From Lentilactobacillus senioris DSM 24302 = JCM 17472 (GTDB lineage: Bacteria > Bacillota > Bacilli > Lactobacillales > Lactobacillaceae): DNA of 64,000 nt. Shown here in pieces: positions 1-7,669 of this stretch (its first letter is position 1; every line of letters starts with the position of its first letter). Location: contig NZ_AYZR01000004.1 of assembly GCF_001436555.1 (NCBI RefSeq), positions 124,001 through 188,000 of the forward strand. Direction: 5' to 3'. A program made the translations under genes and the position numbers. The notes below the pieces were generated by a model. That model was not told the origin of the DNA, ran no database searches, and was given only the letters and a program-made list of their open reading frames with translations.

Positions 1-477
1 ACTACTAGCACTATTTCAAACATCAGCGGCTTACGTTTGTTGTTCAACTCAAACGTAAACTTCACTGACGCTGTTAATACATTTAACCGTGATGCAAGTG
101 TTAAGGGTAACAAGTCAGACATTCTTTCACGTAGCGACCTTCTTGCCGCACTTAAGAAAGACGGCTTGTCAACTGTTTACATGAAGATCACACCAACCTT
201 GTTGCCACGTATCCCAGGTGGTATCTTAGATCACCTTGACAACACTGGTATCTTCATGAAGTTCAACATCGATACTGATGCTCTTCCACAAAACGTTCAC
301 TACGGTGATAACATTCGTCTTTCATACACTATCGAACCACAAAACTTGTATGTAAAGGCCCCAATTCAAACTATCATTGCTGACAACACTAAGAACTCTG
401 ACGGTTACTACGCTGTTCCTATGAACAACGACGTTATCCGTAGCATCGTTAGTGGTTTAGCTACTATTGAATTCTAA
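1..477 (+). CDS. Unrecognised protein, C-terminal part (5' end outside window)
   Basis: The frame is open from base 1, so this is the C-terminal ~158 residues of a longer protein and not a gene starting at the first TTG (base 37). I do not recognise the family. The fragment has no membrane segment or cysteine and ends in ATIEF. Codon use is strongly biased to C-ending codons (AAC, TAC, ATC, TTC) and CGT/GGT, unlike the AT-rich neighbours, which suggests a highly expressed and probably abundant protein. A strong terminator follows directly. Whether it is secreted cannot be judged without the N-terminus. Confidence 0.6.
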   Translation, partial: TTSTISNISGLRLLFNSNVNFTDAVNTFNRDASVKGNKSDILSRSDLLAALKKDGLSTVYMKITPTLLPRIPGGILDHLDNTGIFMKFNIDTDALPQNVHYGDNIRLSYTIEPQNLYVKAPIQTIIADNTKNSDGYYAVPMNNDVIRSIVSGLATIEF

Positions 478-523
478 TTTTTAAATTAGTATTGTTATAA
501 CCATTACTGAAATATAAAAATGG

Positions 524-557
524 AAAAAGGAAACATCTTACGATGTTTCCTTTTTTT
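524..557 (+). terminator. Rho-independent terminator
   Basis: The stem GGAAACATC / GATGTTTCC has a TTAC loop and a run of seven T. It ends the partial gene at the left edge. Confidence 0.85.
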
Positions 558-563
558 ATCCAC

Positions 564-698
564 AAAAAAACCAGCCAAAGATAACTTTGGCTGGTTTTCT
601 CTTACAAGTGATCAGAACTTGTCTCCACTAAGGAGCAAGGCTGACACTTTAAGATTAGAATAGTAATTCAAAAAGTATCACCCCCTTTTCCATTTGAT
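564..698 (-). ncRNA. Candidate small RNA with own promoter and terminator
   Basis: The minus strand carries a good promoter (705-733). It is followed by about 135 nt with no ORF that can form a 9-bp stem (TGATACTTT with AAAGTGTCA), then a CTTG-CTCC / GGAG-CAAG hairpin. The tract ends in a strong terminator (10-bp stem 571-594, seven U on the minus strand). No minus-strand gene follows within the window, so a free-standing sRNA is more likely than a leader. It matches no RNA family I can name. Confidence 0.4.
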
Positions 699-704
699 GA
701 CCTC

Positions 705-733
705 ATATTAATCTCAAATCATTCAAAATGCAA
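705..733 (-). promoter_or_regulatory. Sigma-A-type promoter for the candidate sRNA
   Basis: Read on the minus strand: TTGCAT (733-728), a 17-bp spacer, then TAATAT (710-705). Transcription would start near base 698. Confidence 0.45.
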
Positions 734-798
734 CTCAAATGCTTCATATTATTATCCTCATTTTTTTAGTGTTAAACTGCCAGTAAGGAGGTGTTCGG

Positions 799-1173
799 AT
801 GCAAACTTTTTATGATTTTACTGAAACTGAAATGAGTGGTCAGTCCATTAACTTTAAGGACTATCAAGGTCTGGCTATTCTAGGACTACCTTCCAATCAA
901 TTTCACCAGGAGCTAAAAACTGATGAAGAAACAGCAGAATACTGTGCTGTCCATTACGGTGTCACCTTCCCAATGACGCGTAAAATCCGGGTAAATGGGG
1001 CAGATGCCGATCCTTTATTTACTTATTTAAAGGAACAAACTAACTCTGGCCGCATTAGTTGGAATTTCACCAAATTTTTAATCGATCGCAATGGTCAAGT
1101 CGTGAAACGTTATTCTCCTAGAACCAAGCCAGGAGAGATTTTACCAGATATATTAGCAGAACTAAAAAAATAA
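799..1173 (+). CDS. Glutathione peroxidase-like protein lacking the catalytic segment
   Basis: The protein has 124 residues; the family norm is about 157-160. The N-terminus (YDFTETEMSGQSINFKDYQG) and the whole C-terminal half match thiol/glutathione peroxidases: NQF, YGVTFP, RKIRVNGADADPLFTYLK and WNFTKFLIDRNGQVVKRY. The ~35 residues that should lie between DYQG and LAILG, including the catalytic Cys (NxASKCGFT region), are absent. The usual FPCNQF is LPSNQF, so only one Cys (AEYC) remains. The frame is intact and the SD (AAGGAGG) is strong, so it is probably still made, but classical peroxidase activity is unlikely. An in-frame deletion between two short repeats encoding YQG/DQG would explain it. 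Confidence 0.8.
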   Translation: MQTFYDFTETEMSGQSINFKDYQGLAILGLPSNQFHQELKTDEETAEYCAVHYGVTFPMTRKIRVNGADADPLFTYLKEQTNSGRISWNFTKFLIDRNGQVVKRYSPRTKPGEILPDILAELKK

Positions 1174-1180
1174 TTTGGAG

Positions 1181-1209
1181 GCCAAGATTTATCAAGAATC
1201 TTGGCTTTT
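1181..1209 (+). terminator. Terminator after the peroxidase-like gene
   Basis: GCCAAGAT / ATCTTGGC stem followed by T4. Confidence 0.7.
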
Positions 1210-1291
1210 ATCTATCAGTAACCATTGACATCCCCTTAACCAATCCGCAAACTTAAGGTAGCTTACTTTTTAATGAAGGAGAACAACTTTT

Positions 1292-2008
1292 ATGACTTGG
1301 CTCATCCTTATTTTGGCCGCCTTTTTAGGTGCCCTAGTCCAAGGTCTTACTGGATTTGGTTCTGTGATCATCATGATGATTTTTCTGCCATCCATTTTAC
1401 CAATGACTCAAGCAGCCGGTATCGGTGGCGTCATCATGTTTAGTAGTGTTTTAACCCTAACAATTCGTTATCGGCATGAATTTAAGCTCAAACGAGTACT
1501 ACCACCATTTATTGTGTACGCCGCTGTAGCAACTTGGTCCGTTCACCTTAGTAGCGTTTTAGATACGCATATCTTGCGGTTGATGCTTGGCGGACTATTA
1601 GTAGCATTATGCATTTATTTTACTTTTTCCAAAACCGCCGGCAGTCAAAAATATCCCCTTTGGATTGCGTTAATTTTTATGGTAATCTCTGGCTTCTTTA
1701 ACGGTTTATTTGGAATCGGCGGTCCGTTAATGGCCCTTTACTTCTTATCACTTTCGGACTCAATGCCGGATTACTTAGGTAATATCCAGGGCTTTTTCTT
1801 AATTGATGCCATCTATATCACTGCCATTCGGGTCTTTAACGGTATTTTAGGTACCGCAGAAATTCCAGATATCATTGTTGGTATGCTGGCAGCTACCGTT
1901 GGGACAATGGTAGCCACTAGACTATCTGCTCGCTGGAACTTGGAAACGATAAAACCATTTATCTATGGGTTCATCGGGTTGAGTGGTATTTATTATTTAT
2001 TTTTCTAA
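1292..2008 (+). CDS. TSUP (TauE/SafE) family membrane transporter
   Basis: A 238-residue, strongly hydrophobic protein with about eight membrane helices. The two halves each carry the TSUP signature: GLTGFGSVIIMMIFLP near the N-terminus and GFFNGLFGIGGPLMALYFL in the second half. The family exports sulfite, sulfonates or other small organosulfur anions across the plasma membrane; the substrate here cannot be read from sequence. The start ATG has an AAGGAG site. A second, unrelated-looking TSUP gene lies at 20272-21012. It is convergent with the opuA operon and shares its terminator. Confidence 0.85.
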   Translation: MTWLILILAAFLGALVQGLTGFGSVIIMMIFLPSILPMTQAAGIGGVIMFSSVLTLTIRYRHEFKLKRVLPPFIVYAAVATWSVHLSSVLDTHILRLMLGGLLVALCIYFTFSKTAGSQKYPLWIALIFMVISGFFNGLFGIGGPLMALYFLSLSDSMPDYLGNIQGFFLIDAIYITAIRVFNGILGTAEIPDIIVGMLAATVGTMVATRLSARWNLETIKPFIYGFIGLSGIYYLFF

Positions 2009-2014
2009 ACACTC

Positions 2015-2063
2015 AAAAAGGAATGCTTCAAAGTTATTAGAACTTTGAGTGCATCCCTTTTTA
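2015..2063. terminator. Bidirectional terminator between TSUP and opuA genes
   Basis: A long imperfect stem around an ATTAG loop (AAAGTT / AACTTT core, GGATGC-type outer arm) has A-runs upstream and T-runs downstream, so it works on both strands. Confidence 0.7.
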
Positions 2064-2966
2064 TTTATTCTTCAAATCTTCAATCGAATTAATATTGGTC
2101 ATGTACTTAGGAACTGCTAACCCTACCCGGGCCCCCTTTAAATTAGGACCTAGATCAACAAATTTTCCCTGGTAATCATGATAATACTTAGCTGACGTAG
2201 TTGGTAACCATGCAGCTACCTGAGCATCCGCAACGTTAGTAGCAATTGATGCCCACATTGGTTGCATTTCCATTGCTTGAGTAGTGACGTTGTAGCCTAA
2301 GCTACGAAGGACTTCTGCCACTACATTAGTAGAAGCAATTTCTGAATCCCAAGCTACGTAAGTTAATTTAATGGTTGGCTTACCAGCTACTTTCCGAATT
2401 CCCTGAGTCCAAGTGCGGACTTTGCTAGGATTAGCCTTAATCCACTCTTGAGCCGCCTTTTGCGGATCTTTTCCGTTATTGATTTGCATCATTACTTGAG
2501 ACATTTCTGCTGGCGTCCAGTTAAACCGATCCAACATTTGATAGGCTTGGGGTTGCTCTTTTTGCAATCCTTTACGCACAATGGTGTGGATACTTTCAGT
2601 TTTACCGTAAACCTGTTTAGGATCTTTTAAAAATTTGATTGGGTACTTGGTAAACATCCAGTGAGGCTGCCAACCAGTAATCACAATTGGCTGTTTATGC
2701 TTAATGGCTTTGTCTAGGGTACTGGTCATTGCGGCTGTTGAACTAGTTTGCAGTTGCCAATTATTTTGGGTTAAACCGTATTTACTTAATGCCGTTTGGG
2801 TTGAGGCCATAATTCCAGCCCCTGCGTCAATTCCCGTGATGGTGTAATTAATTTGCGGACCCAATTTTTGCTTAGCATTGTATTTAGGAACTTTGGTGCT
2901 ACAGCCACTTAACAAAACGACCAACGTTAGAATCACTGGTAATAAAAAGGTTAATTTCTTTTTCAC
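2061..2966 (-). CDS. opuAC: Glycine betaine/proline ABC transporter substrate-binding lipoprotein
   Basis: About 301 residues. The N-terminus is a lipoprotein signal (KKK, hydrophobic stretch, lipobox LSGC), so it is membrane-anchored outside the cell. The mature part has the OpuAC/ProX fold signatures, such as TGIDAGAGIM, ITGWQPHWMF (aromatic betaine-cage region), LTYVAWDSEIASTNV and VAAWLPTTSAKYYHDY. I chose the GTG at 2966 because AGGAGG lies 6 nt upstream; the GTG at 2972 would abut the SD. It is the last gene of a three-gene operon, 10 nt after the permease gene. The system imports compatible solutes during osmotic stress. Confidence 0.9.
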   Translation of the reverse strand: MKKKLTFLLPVILTLVVLLSGCSTKVPKYNAKQKLGPQINYTITGIDAGAGIMASTQTALSKYGLTQNNWQLQTSSTAAMTSTLDKAIKHKQPIVITGWQPHWMFTKYPIKFLKDPKQVYGKTESIHTIVRKGLQKEQPQAYQMLDRFNWTPAEMSQVMMQINNGKDPQKAAQEWIKANPSKVRTWTQGIRKVAGKPTIKLTYVAWDSEIASTNVVAEVLRSLGYNVTTQAMEMQPMWASIATNVADAQVAAWLPTTSAKYYHDYQGKFVDLGPNLKGARVGLAVPKYMTNINSIEDLKNK

Positions 2967-2976
2967 ATTCACCCTC

Positions 2977-3822
2977 CTATTTATTCTGAGATTTGTTGAA
3001 GGCTTGAGTTACCCGATCCAAAATAATTGCTAAGATTACAATTGCGAAACCAGCGGTGAACCCGCTTCCGGCGTCATTACGACCCACAGCAAAGTAAACT
3101 TTGGTTCCTAAGCCCATTGCCCCAATCATTGAAGCAATTACGACCATTGAAAGTGATAACATCATACTTTGATTTACTCCGGCCATAATGGTGGATTTAG
3201 CAATTGGTAGTTGAACCTGAGTAAGGGTTTGCCAACTAGTGGAGCCAAACGAATCGGCCGCTTCAATCAAATCACCCGGCACTTGGCGGATTCCTAAGTT
3301 AGTCATTCGTACTGTAGGCGGCATCGCAAAAATAACCGAAGCCACTACCCCAGGAGCCATCCCAATTCCAAAAAATGCTACGGCAGGAATTAGATAAACA
3401 AAGGCCGGCATCGTTTGCATGAAGTCCAAAATCGGATTCACAATAGTTTTCACCTTGTTACTTTTAGCCATCCAAATCCCTAGTGGAATCCCAATTACAA
3501 TTGCAATCAGACTAGAGGTTAGGACCAGCGTAAGGGTTTGAGTCATGTCCCGCCAATAACCCTGATTAGCGATGTACCAGAAACCTAGCACTTCTAAAAT
3601 TATTAAACTCCACTTTTGTTTCTTACGGTTAGCATACAAAGTAATTGCCACAATCACTACCACAAATAACCATTCTGGTAGCAAGTCAAATACCCACTGA
3701 AACGAGTTGATAATTGCGTTTAAAAAGTTGGTAATCCCTTGAAAGAACCCTTCAAATTGGGTTAGCCAGTTAACAAATTCGTTCACCCATTGGGCCAGTG
3801 GTAACTTAGGTAAATTAAACAT
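2977..3822 (-). CDS. opuAB: Glycine betaine ABC transporter permease
   Basis: 281 residues. A hydrophilic/amphipathic N-terminal stretch and a first helix (LFVVVIVAITLYA) precede a BPD-type permease domain with about five helices. The cytoplasmic EAA loop is readable (GDLIEAADSFGSTSWQTLTQVQLPIA) and contacts the ATPase. It overlaps the ATPase gene by 8 nt, which indicates translational coupling; the ATG has GGAGG 8 nt upstream. It forms the membrane channel of the OpuA-type osmoprotectant importer with the genes on either side. Confidence 0.9.
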   Translation of the reverse strand: MFNLPKLPLAQWVNEFVNWLTQFEGFFQGITNFLNAIINSFQWVFDLLPEWLFVVVIVAITLYANRKKQKWSLIILEVLGFWYIANQGYWRDMTQTLTLVLTSSLIAIVIGIPLGIWMAKSNKVKTIVNPILDFMQTMPAFVYLIPAVAFFGIGMAPGVVASVIFAMPPTVRMTNLGIRQVPGDLIEAADSFGSTSWQTLTQVQLPIAKSTIMAGVNQSMMLSLSMVVIASMIGAMGLGTKVYFAVGRNDAGSGFTAGFAIVILAIILDRVTQAFNKSQNK

Positions 3823-5014
3823 GTTCTACACCTCCATTACCGTTTAATGCGTCTAAGATGGCACCCCGAATAATAATTCCCCGCAACCGTTGCTTGTCAT
3901 CTAAGACCGCAATAGGAACCGGAGAATGTGAAGCCTCGTCCATCATTTCTTTTAATGGCGTATCTAGTTCTACCGTGGGAACGTCGTGCTTCAAAATTCC
4001 GCTTAAAGAACGATTATTATCCTTAATCAATTGAATAACATCCGCCGAATCGATCAAGCCCACCATTTGATGCTTATTATCAATCACATAGAGACTGGAA
4101 ATTTCGTTTTCTCTCATTCGGCGTAAAGCCAATCGGGGACCATCCTTTTCGATATTGACCGTTACTGGTCTAATCATAACCTTACTTGCGGTTAGCACCT
4201 TACTACGATCGACGTCTTCAATAAACCGTTCCACATAGTCATTGGCTGGATGGGTCAAGATGTCTTCAGGCGAGCCGATTTGGACAATTTCACCATCGCG
4301 CATAATCATAATATGATCTCCAATTCTCAAAGCCTCGTTAAGGTCATGGGAAATAAAGATAATGGTTTTTTGCATATTTTCTTGTAAATCTAACAGTTCG
4401 TTTTGCATTTCTTTGCGGTTAAGGGGGTCCAAAGCAGAAAAGGCTTCATCCATCAATAAAATTTCCGGATCGTTAGCCAATGCTCTAGCCAGCCCTACTC
4501 GCTGCTGCATTCCCCCAGAAAGTTGAGTGGGATATTGATCGTTGTAGCCGGTTAAGCCCACCATTTCGAGAGCTTCACTAGCCTTTTGTTGCCTAGTAGC
4601 TTTATCTACTCCTTGTATCTCCAAACCATATTCGGCATTTTCTAAGACCGTTCGGTTCGGTAACAGCGCAAAATTTTGAAACACCATACTCATTTTATGG
4701 CGGCGCATTTCTCTTAATTCATCTTTATTCATGTCCATTACGTCCTTGCCATCTAAAATGACTTGGCCGCTAGTAGGATCAATTAGCCGATTGAGCATTC
4801 TAATCGTAGTGGATTTACCACTACCAGAAAGGCCCATAATCACAAATATTTCTCCGTCTTCCACCGTAAAATTGGCTCGATCGACTCCGATCGTAGCTCC
4901 AGTTTCCTTCAAAATATCTGCTTTGCTAGCTCCATCCGCGAGGAGTTTCTTGGCCTTATTGACCCGTTTTCCAAAAATTTTAGTTAAGTTCTTAACCTCT
5001 ACTTTAGTAGTCAA
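3815..5014 (-). CDS. opuAA: Glycine betaine ABC transporter ATPase with tandem CBS domains
   Basis: 399 residues. Walker A GLSGSGKST is at ~61-69, the signature LSGGMQQRV at ~165 and Walker B ILLMDEAF at ~185. Two CBS repeats fill the C-terminus (~265-399). In OpuA relatives these CBS domains sense ionic strength (family knowledge). The start is TTG with an excellent AAGGAGG site 7 nt upstream; no ATG fits. It is the first gene of opuA and sits behind a hairpin-bearing leader (5062-5098) that could attenuate the operon. Confidence 0.93.
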   Translation of the reverse strand: MTTKVEVKNLTKIFGKRVNKAKKLLADGASKADILKETGATIGVDRANFTVEDGEIFVIMGLSGSGKSTTIRMLNRLIDPTSGQVILDGKDVMDMNKDELREMRRHKMSMVFQNFALLPNRTVLENAEYGLEIQGVDKATRQQKASEALEMVGLTGYNDQYPTQLSGGMQQRVGLARALANDPEILLMDEAFSALDPLNRKEMQNELLDLQENMQKTIIFISHDLNEALRIGDHIMIMRDGEIVQIGSPEDILTHPANDYVERFIEDVDRSKVLTASKVMIRPVTVNIEKDGPRLALRRMRENEISSLYVIDNKHQMVGLIDSADVIQLIKDNNRSLSGILKHDVPTVELDTPLKEMMDEASHSPVPIAVLDDKQRLRGIIIRGAILDALNGNGGVEHV

Positions 5015-5061
5015 GCAACAACCTCCTTAAGTTATAACTTTGGCCCTTGAGACCAATATAC

Positions 5062-5098
5062 AAAAAAGAACTCATCCAATTAGATAAGTTCTTTTTTT
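5062..5098 (-). terminator. Terminator-like hairpin in the opuA leader
   Basis: AAAAAAGAACT / AGTTCTTTTTT arms are separated by 14 nt and lie 48 nt upstream of opuAA. No gene on either strand ends here. It is therefore either a leader attenuator of opuA or an insulator between the divergent opuA and merR transcripts. Confidence 0.5.
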
Positions 5099-5303
5099 AA
5101 AACGTATATACTACCCTAACATAAATAAAATAGTCTGTAAAATTAGCCTGTTTATTTATAAAAGTAAACTTTTTCACAACCAATCCCCCAAAATTCAAAT
5201 TATTTTTTCCTTAAAGTCTAAGTAATAATTGGTAACCTCAACGTTTCTCTTCAATTTACATTTGCAATTAATCCTTTTATAGTTAGTTCACAAAATCCAG
5301 TTC

Positions 5304-5334
5304 TTGACCTTGACGCCACGGCAACCCTTATATT
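5304..5334 (+). promoter_or_regulatory. MerR-type promoter with 19-bp spacer
   Basis: TTGACC (5304-5309), a spacer of exactly 19 bp, then TATATT (5329-5334). The overlong spacer contains an imperfect dyad, TTGACG-CCA-CGGCAA (5310-5324). This is the hallmark arrangement of promoters untwisted by MerR-family activators, so the downstream regulator is probably autoregulated. Confidence 0.6.
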
Positions 5335-5354
5335 CTTAATTAGGAGGTGCAAAC

Positions 5355-6113
5355 ATGCAGTATACCATTAAACAATTAGCCGATTTGGTAGGGATCAGTA
5401 CGCGGACGTTGCGCTATTACGATCAAATTAATTTACTTAAACCAGCTACTATTAGCGAAGCCGGTTACAGACTTTACGGCCCCCAGCAGGTGCAGCGGTT
5501 ACGCCAAATCATGACCTACCGCGCTTTAGATTTTTCATTGGCGGATATCGCGACAATTTTAACGAAAAAGCCAGACCAGTTGACTGCCGATCTCAATCAA
5601 CAGTTACTTCACTTACAACACCAAGCTCAACAACTGCAGTTAACTATCGAAGCCGTCCAACAACAAATTTTAATTAATCAAGGAGTAAGTCAAATGACAG
5701 ATCAAGAACAATTTGAAATTTTTAAGCAACAGCAACTAGCCACAAACGAAAAGCAATTTGGAGCAGAGGTACGCAATAAGTATTCTGAACCAGAAATCCG
5801 TGCGGCCAACCAAAAATACGCTCAATTAAGTGTTGAGCAATTTACCGTCATGCAACAGACAGAACAGCAATTAATTGAATTATTGAAAACCACCTTGGCC
5901 AATTCGGAAACCATTATCGCAAACCAAGCTACTATTTACCAACTACACAAACAATGGTTGACCTATACCTGGCCTAACTACTCTACTGCTGCTCATCGCG
6001 GTCTAGCCGATATGTACCTAGCCGATGAACGCTTCACCAGCTACTACGATGAACGCGCTGGCAAGGGAGCTACCCAAATTTTACGGGATAGTATCTATGC
6101 CGCAACCCAATAA
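5355..6113 (+). CDS. MerR-family regulator with TipAS-like ligand domain
   Basis: 252 residues. The N-terminal winged-helix HTH (residues 1-70, YTIKQLADLVGISTRTLRYYDQ) is typical MerR. A glutamine-rich coiled-coil dimerisation helix follows (~75-110). The C-terminal ~140-residue helical domain resembles TipAS antibiotic-recognition domains (YAQLSVEQF, the terminal LADMYLADERFTSYYDERAGKGATQILRDSI). Such proteins bind drugs and activate their own promoter; the 19-bp-spaced promoter directly upstream fits that. SD is AGGAGG. No separate target gene is obvious next door. Confidence 0.87.
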   Translation: MQYTIKQLADLVGISTRTLRYYDQINLLKPATISEAGYRLYGPQQVQRLRQIMTYRALDFSLADIATILTKKPDQLTADLNQQLLHLQHQAQQLQLTIEAVQQQILINQGVSQMTDQEQFEIFKQQQLATNEKQFGAEVRNKYSEPEIRAANQKYAQLSVEQFTVMQQTEQQLIELLKTTLANSETIIANQATIYQLHKQWLTYTWPNYSTAAHRGLADMYLADERFTSYYDERAGKGATQILRDSIYAATQ

Positions 6114-6166
6114 TCATTCGTGGTAAACTATTAGCACAACTATGGCAAAAGAGGCTCAGATTAATC

Positions 6167-6910
6167 ATGAAAATCATCATTTCTCCCGCTAAAAAAATGC
6201 AAGTAGATACGGATAGTTTTCTAGCAGAAACCGTCCCGGACTATTTATCAGAAACGCAGCAGATTCTAGCTCGGATGCGCCAACTAACATTTGAAGAACT
6301 GCACACCCTCTGGCATTGCAGCGAAAAATTAGCCCAAACTAATTATGACCAGTTACAACATCTAGATTTAAACGCAGCGGCAACACCAGCTATTATTGCG
6401 TTTACCGGCATTCAGTATCAGTACATGGCTCCCGATTTATTTACTGTGAATGCTTTGGCTTACGTAAAACAAAATCTTAGGATTCTTTCTGGCTTTTACG
6501 GTATCCTTCGGCCATTTGATGGCATTGTCCCCTATCGCTTAGAGATGCAGGCTCCTTTAACAGTTGGCAACGCTCAAAATTTATACCAATTTTGGGGAAC
6601 CAAACTAGCAACCACTTTGCAAACCAATCGCGAACCCATTATTAATCTGGCTTCTCAGGAATACGCTAAAACCATTCGGCCGTATTTACCAGCCACCCAA
6701 CCATTTATCGATATCGTTTTTGGCCAATTAGTTGCTGGGAAGGTCAAAACCAAAGCTACTTTAGCTAAGATGGCCCGCGGAGAAATGGTTCGTTACCTGG
6801 CTGAAAACAACGTCCAAACTTTAACCAAGGTGCAACAATTCGATCACCTCAATTATCAATTTCAGCCACAACTGTCAACCTCCACTAAGTTAGTTTTTCT
6901 GCAGAAATAA
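6167..6910 (+). CDS. yaaA: YaaA family peroxide-stress protein (DUF328)
   Basis: 247 residues, matching the family throughout: MKIIISPAKKM at the N-terminus, PAIIAFTGIQYQYM, LRILSGFYGILRPFDGIVPYRLEM, and GEMVRYLAEN near the end. YaaA proteins are cytosolic, bind DNA and lower free iron under hydrogen peroxide stress in E. coli (family knowledge); the role in lactobacilli is less clear. It lies 53 nt downstream of the merR-like gene on the same strand and may be cotranscribed. The SD is weak (AGAGG, about 12 nt from the ATG). Confidence 0.9.
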   Translation: MKIIISPAKKMQVDTDSFLAETVPDYLSETQQILARMRQLTFEELHTLWHCSEKLAQTNYDQLQHLDLNAAATPAIIAFTGIQYQYMAPDLFTVNALAYVKQNLRILSGFYGILRPFDGIVPYRLEMQAPLTVGNAQNLYQFWGTKLATTLQTNREPIINLASQEYAKTIRPYLPATQPFIDIVFGQLVAGKVKTKATLAKMARGEMVRYLAENNVQTLTKVQQFDHLNYQFQPQLSTSTKLVFLQK

Positions 6911-6933
6911 GCCCCGATCTTAATGACCGTGAC

Positions 6934-7581
6934 TTATTTCAACTTAATCATTCTCCCCTGCATCTCAATTATTTCTTCTTGAATCAACTTAGTAAACTGG
7001 CGGCTTAACGTTTCCGGCGTCACACTCAGCCAATTAGCTAAATCCCGTTTACTAAGGGGTAATTTAAAATAGCGACTACCAATTTGTTCACTGGTGTCTT
7101 CTAGGTACTTTTTCAACCGATCATGGGCAGTTAGGGTGCCATAGCGGGCGCTACGATTTTCTAAGTCCGTCAACCGGTTGCCAAAATTATTAATCAAACT
7201 AACGGCTAACGTCGGGGTTGTTTGCACCAACTGCTGAAAATCATTTTTTCGAATGGAGCAAATTAAGGAATCCTCAACGGTTTCAGCAAAATTGTGGTGA
7301 ATAGAATCCGTAAACAGTGCTGCTTCACTATCTACCGCGTGTTCTTCCAAAAAATACAGAATCTGTTCCTGCCCGTTTTCATCCAGTCGGTATACTTTTA
7401 CCCGGCCCCGATCAACTACTAATAGCCGATCAACATCAGAGCCAGCTTCATAAATTGTGGTACCAGCAGCATACCGCTGCTGATGAGTTGAAATAGCTGT
7501 TAATTTTTCTAACGTGGCGTTATCCAACCCCACAAAAATAGGAGCGGTTTGCACGCAGTGAAAAGGTGAATGGTTTACCAT
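6934..7581 (-). CDS. Crp/Fnr-family transcription regulator
   Basis: About 215 residues: an N-terminal cyclic-nucleotide-binding-fold domain (~15-130) and a C-terminal HTH_Crp domain with LSKRDLANWLSVTPETLSRQF as recognition region. There is no N-terminal iron-sulfur cysteine cluster; the only nearby Cys is in HCVQTAP. It therefore belongs to the FLP/ArcR-like lactobacillar group and not to a classical FNR. The start is set at 7581 because GAGGAG lies 7 nt upstream; the ATG at 7605 would put the SD inside the coding sequence. An FNR-box-like site lies just upstream between this gene and the divergent CHRD-like gene. Confidence 0.88.
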   Translation of the reverse strand: MVNHSPFHCVQTAPIFVGLDNATLEKLTAISTHQQRYAAGTTIYEAGSDVDRLLVVDRGRVKVYRLDENGQEQILYFLEEHAVDSEAALFTDSIHHNFAETVEDSLICSIRKNDFQQLVQTTPTLAVSLINNFGNRLTDLENRSARYGTLTAHDRLKKYLEDTSEQIGSRYFKLPLSKRDLANWLSVTPETLSRQFTKLIQEEIIEMQGRMIKLK

Positions 7582-7598
7582 AATAACTCTCCTCAAAA

Positions 7599-7612
7599 TT
7601 GACATTTATCAA
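7599..7612. promoter_or_regulatory. FNR/CRP-type operator
   Basis: TTGACATTTATCAA matches the TTGAT-N4-ATCAA consensus at 9 of 10 positions. Its centre lies about 40 bp before the likely start of the 7670 gene (-10-like TATACA at 7633-7638), the classic class II activator position. It also lies 18-31 nt before the regulator's own start codon, where it could repress. Confidence 0.55.
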
Positions 7613-7669
7613 TTTAATTTACCTGAAATAATTATACACTAAAGTAAATTTTGAGGAGGTAAGTTAATA

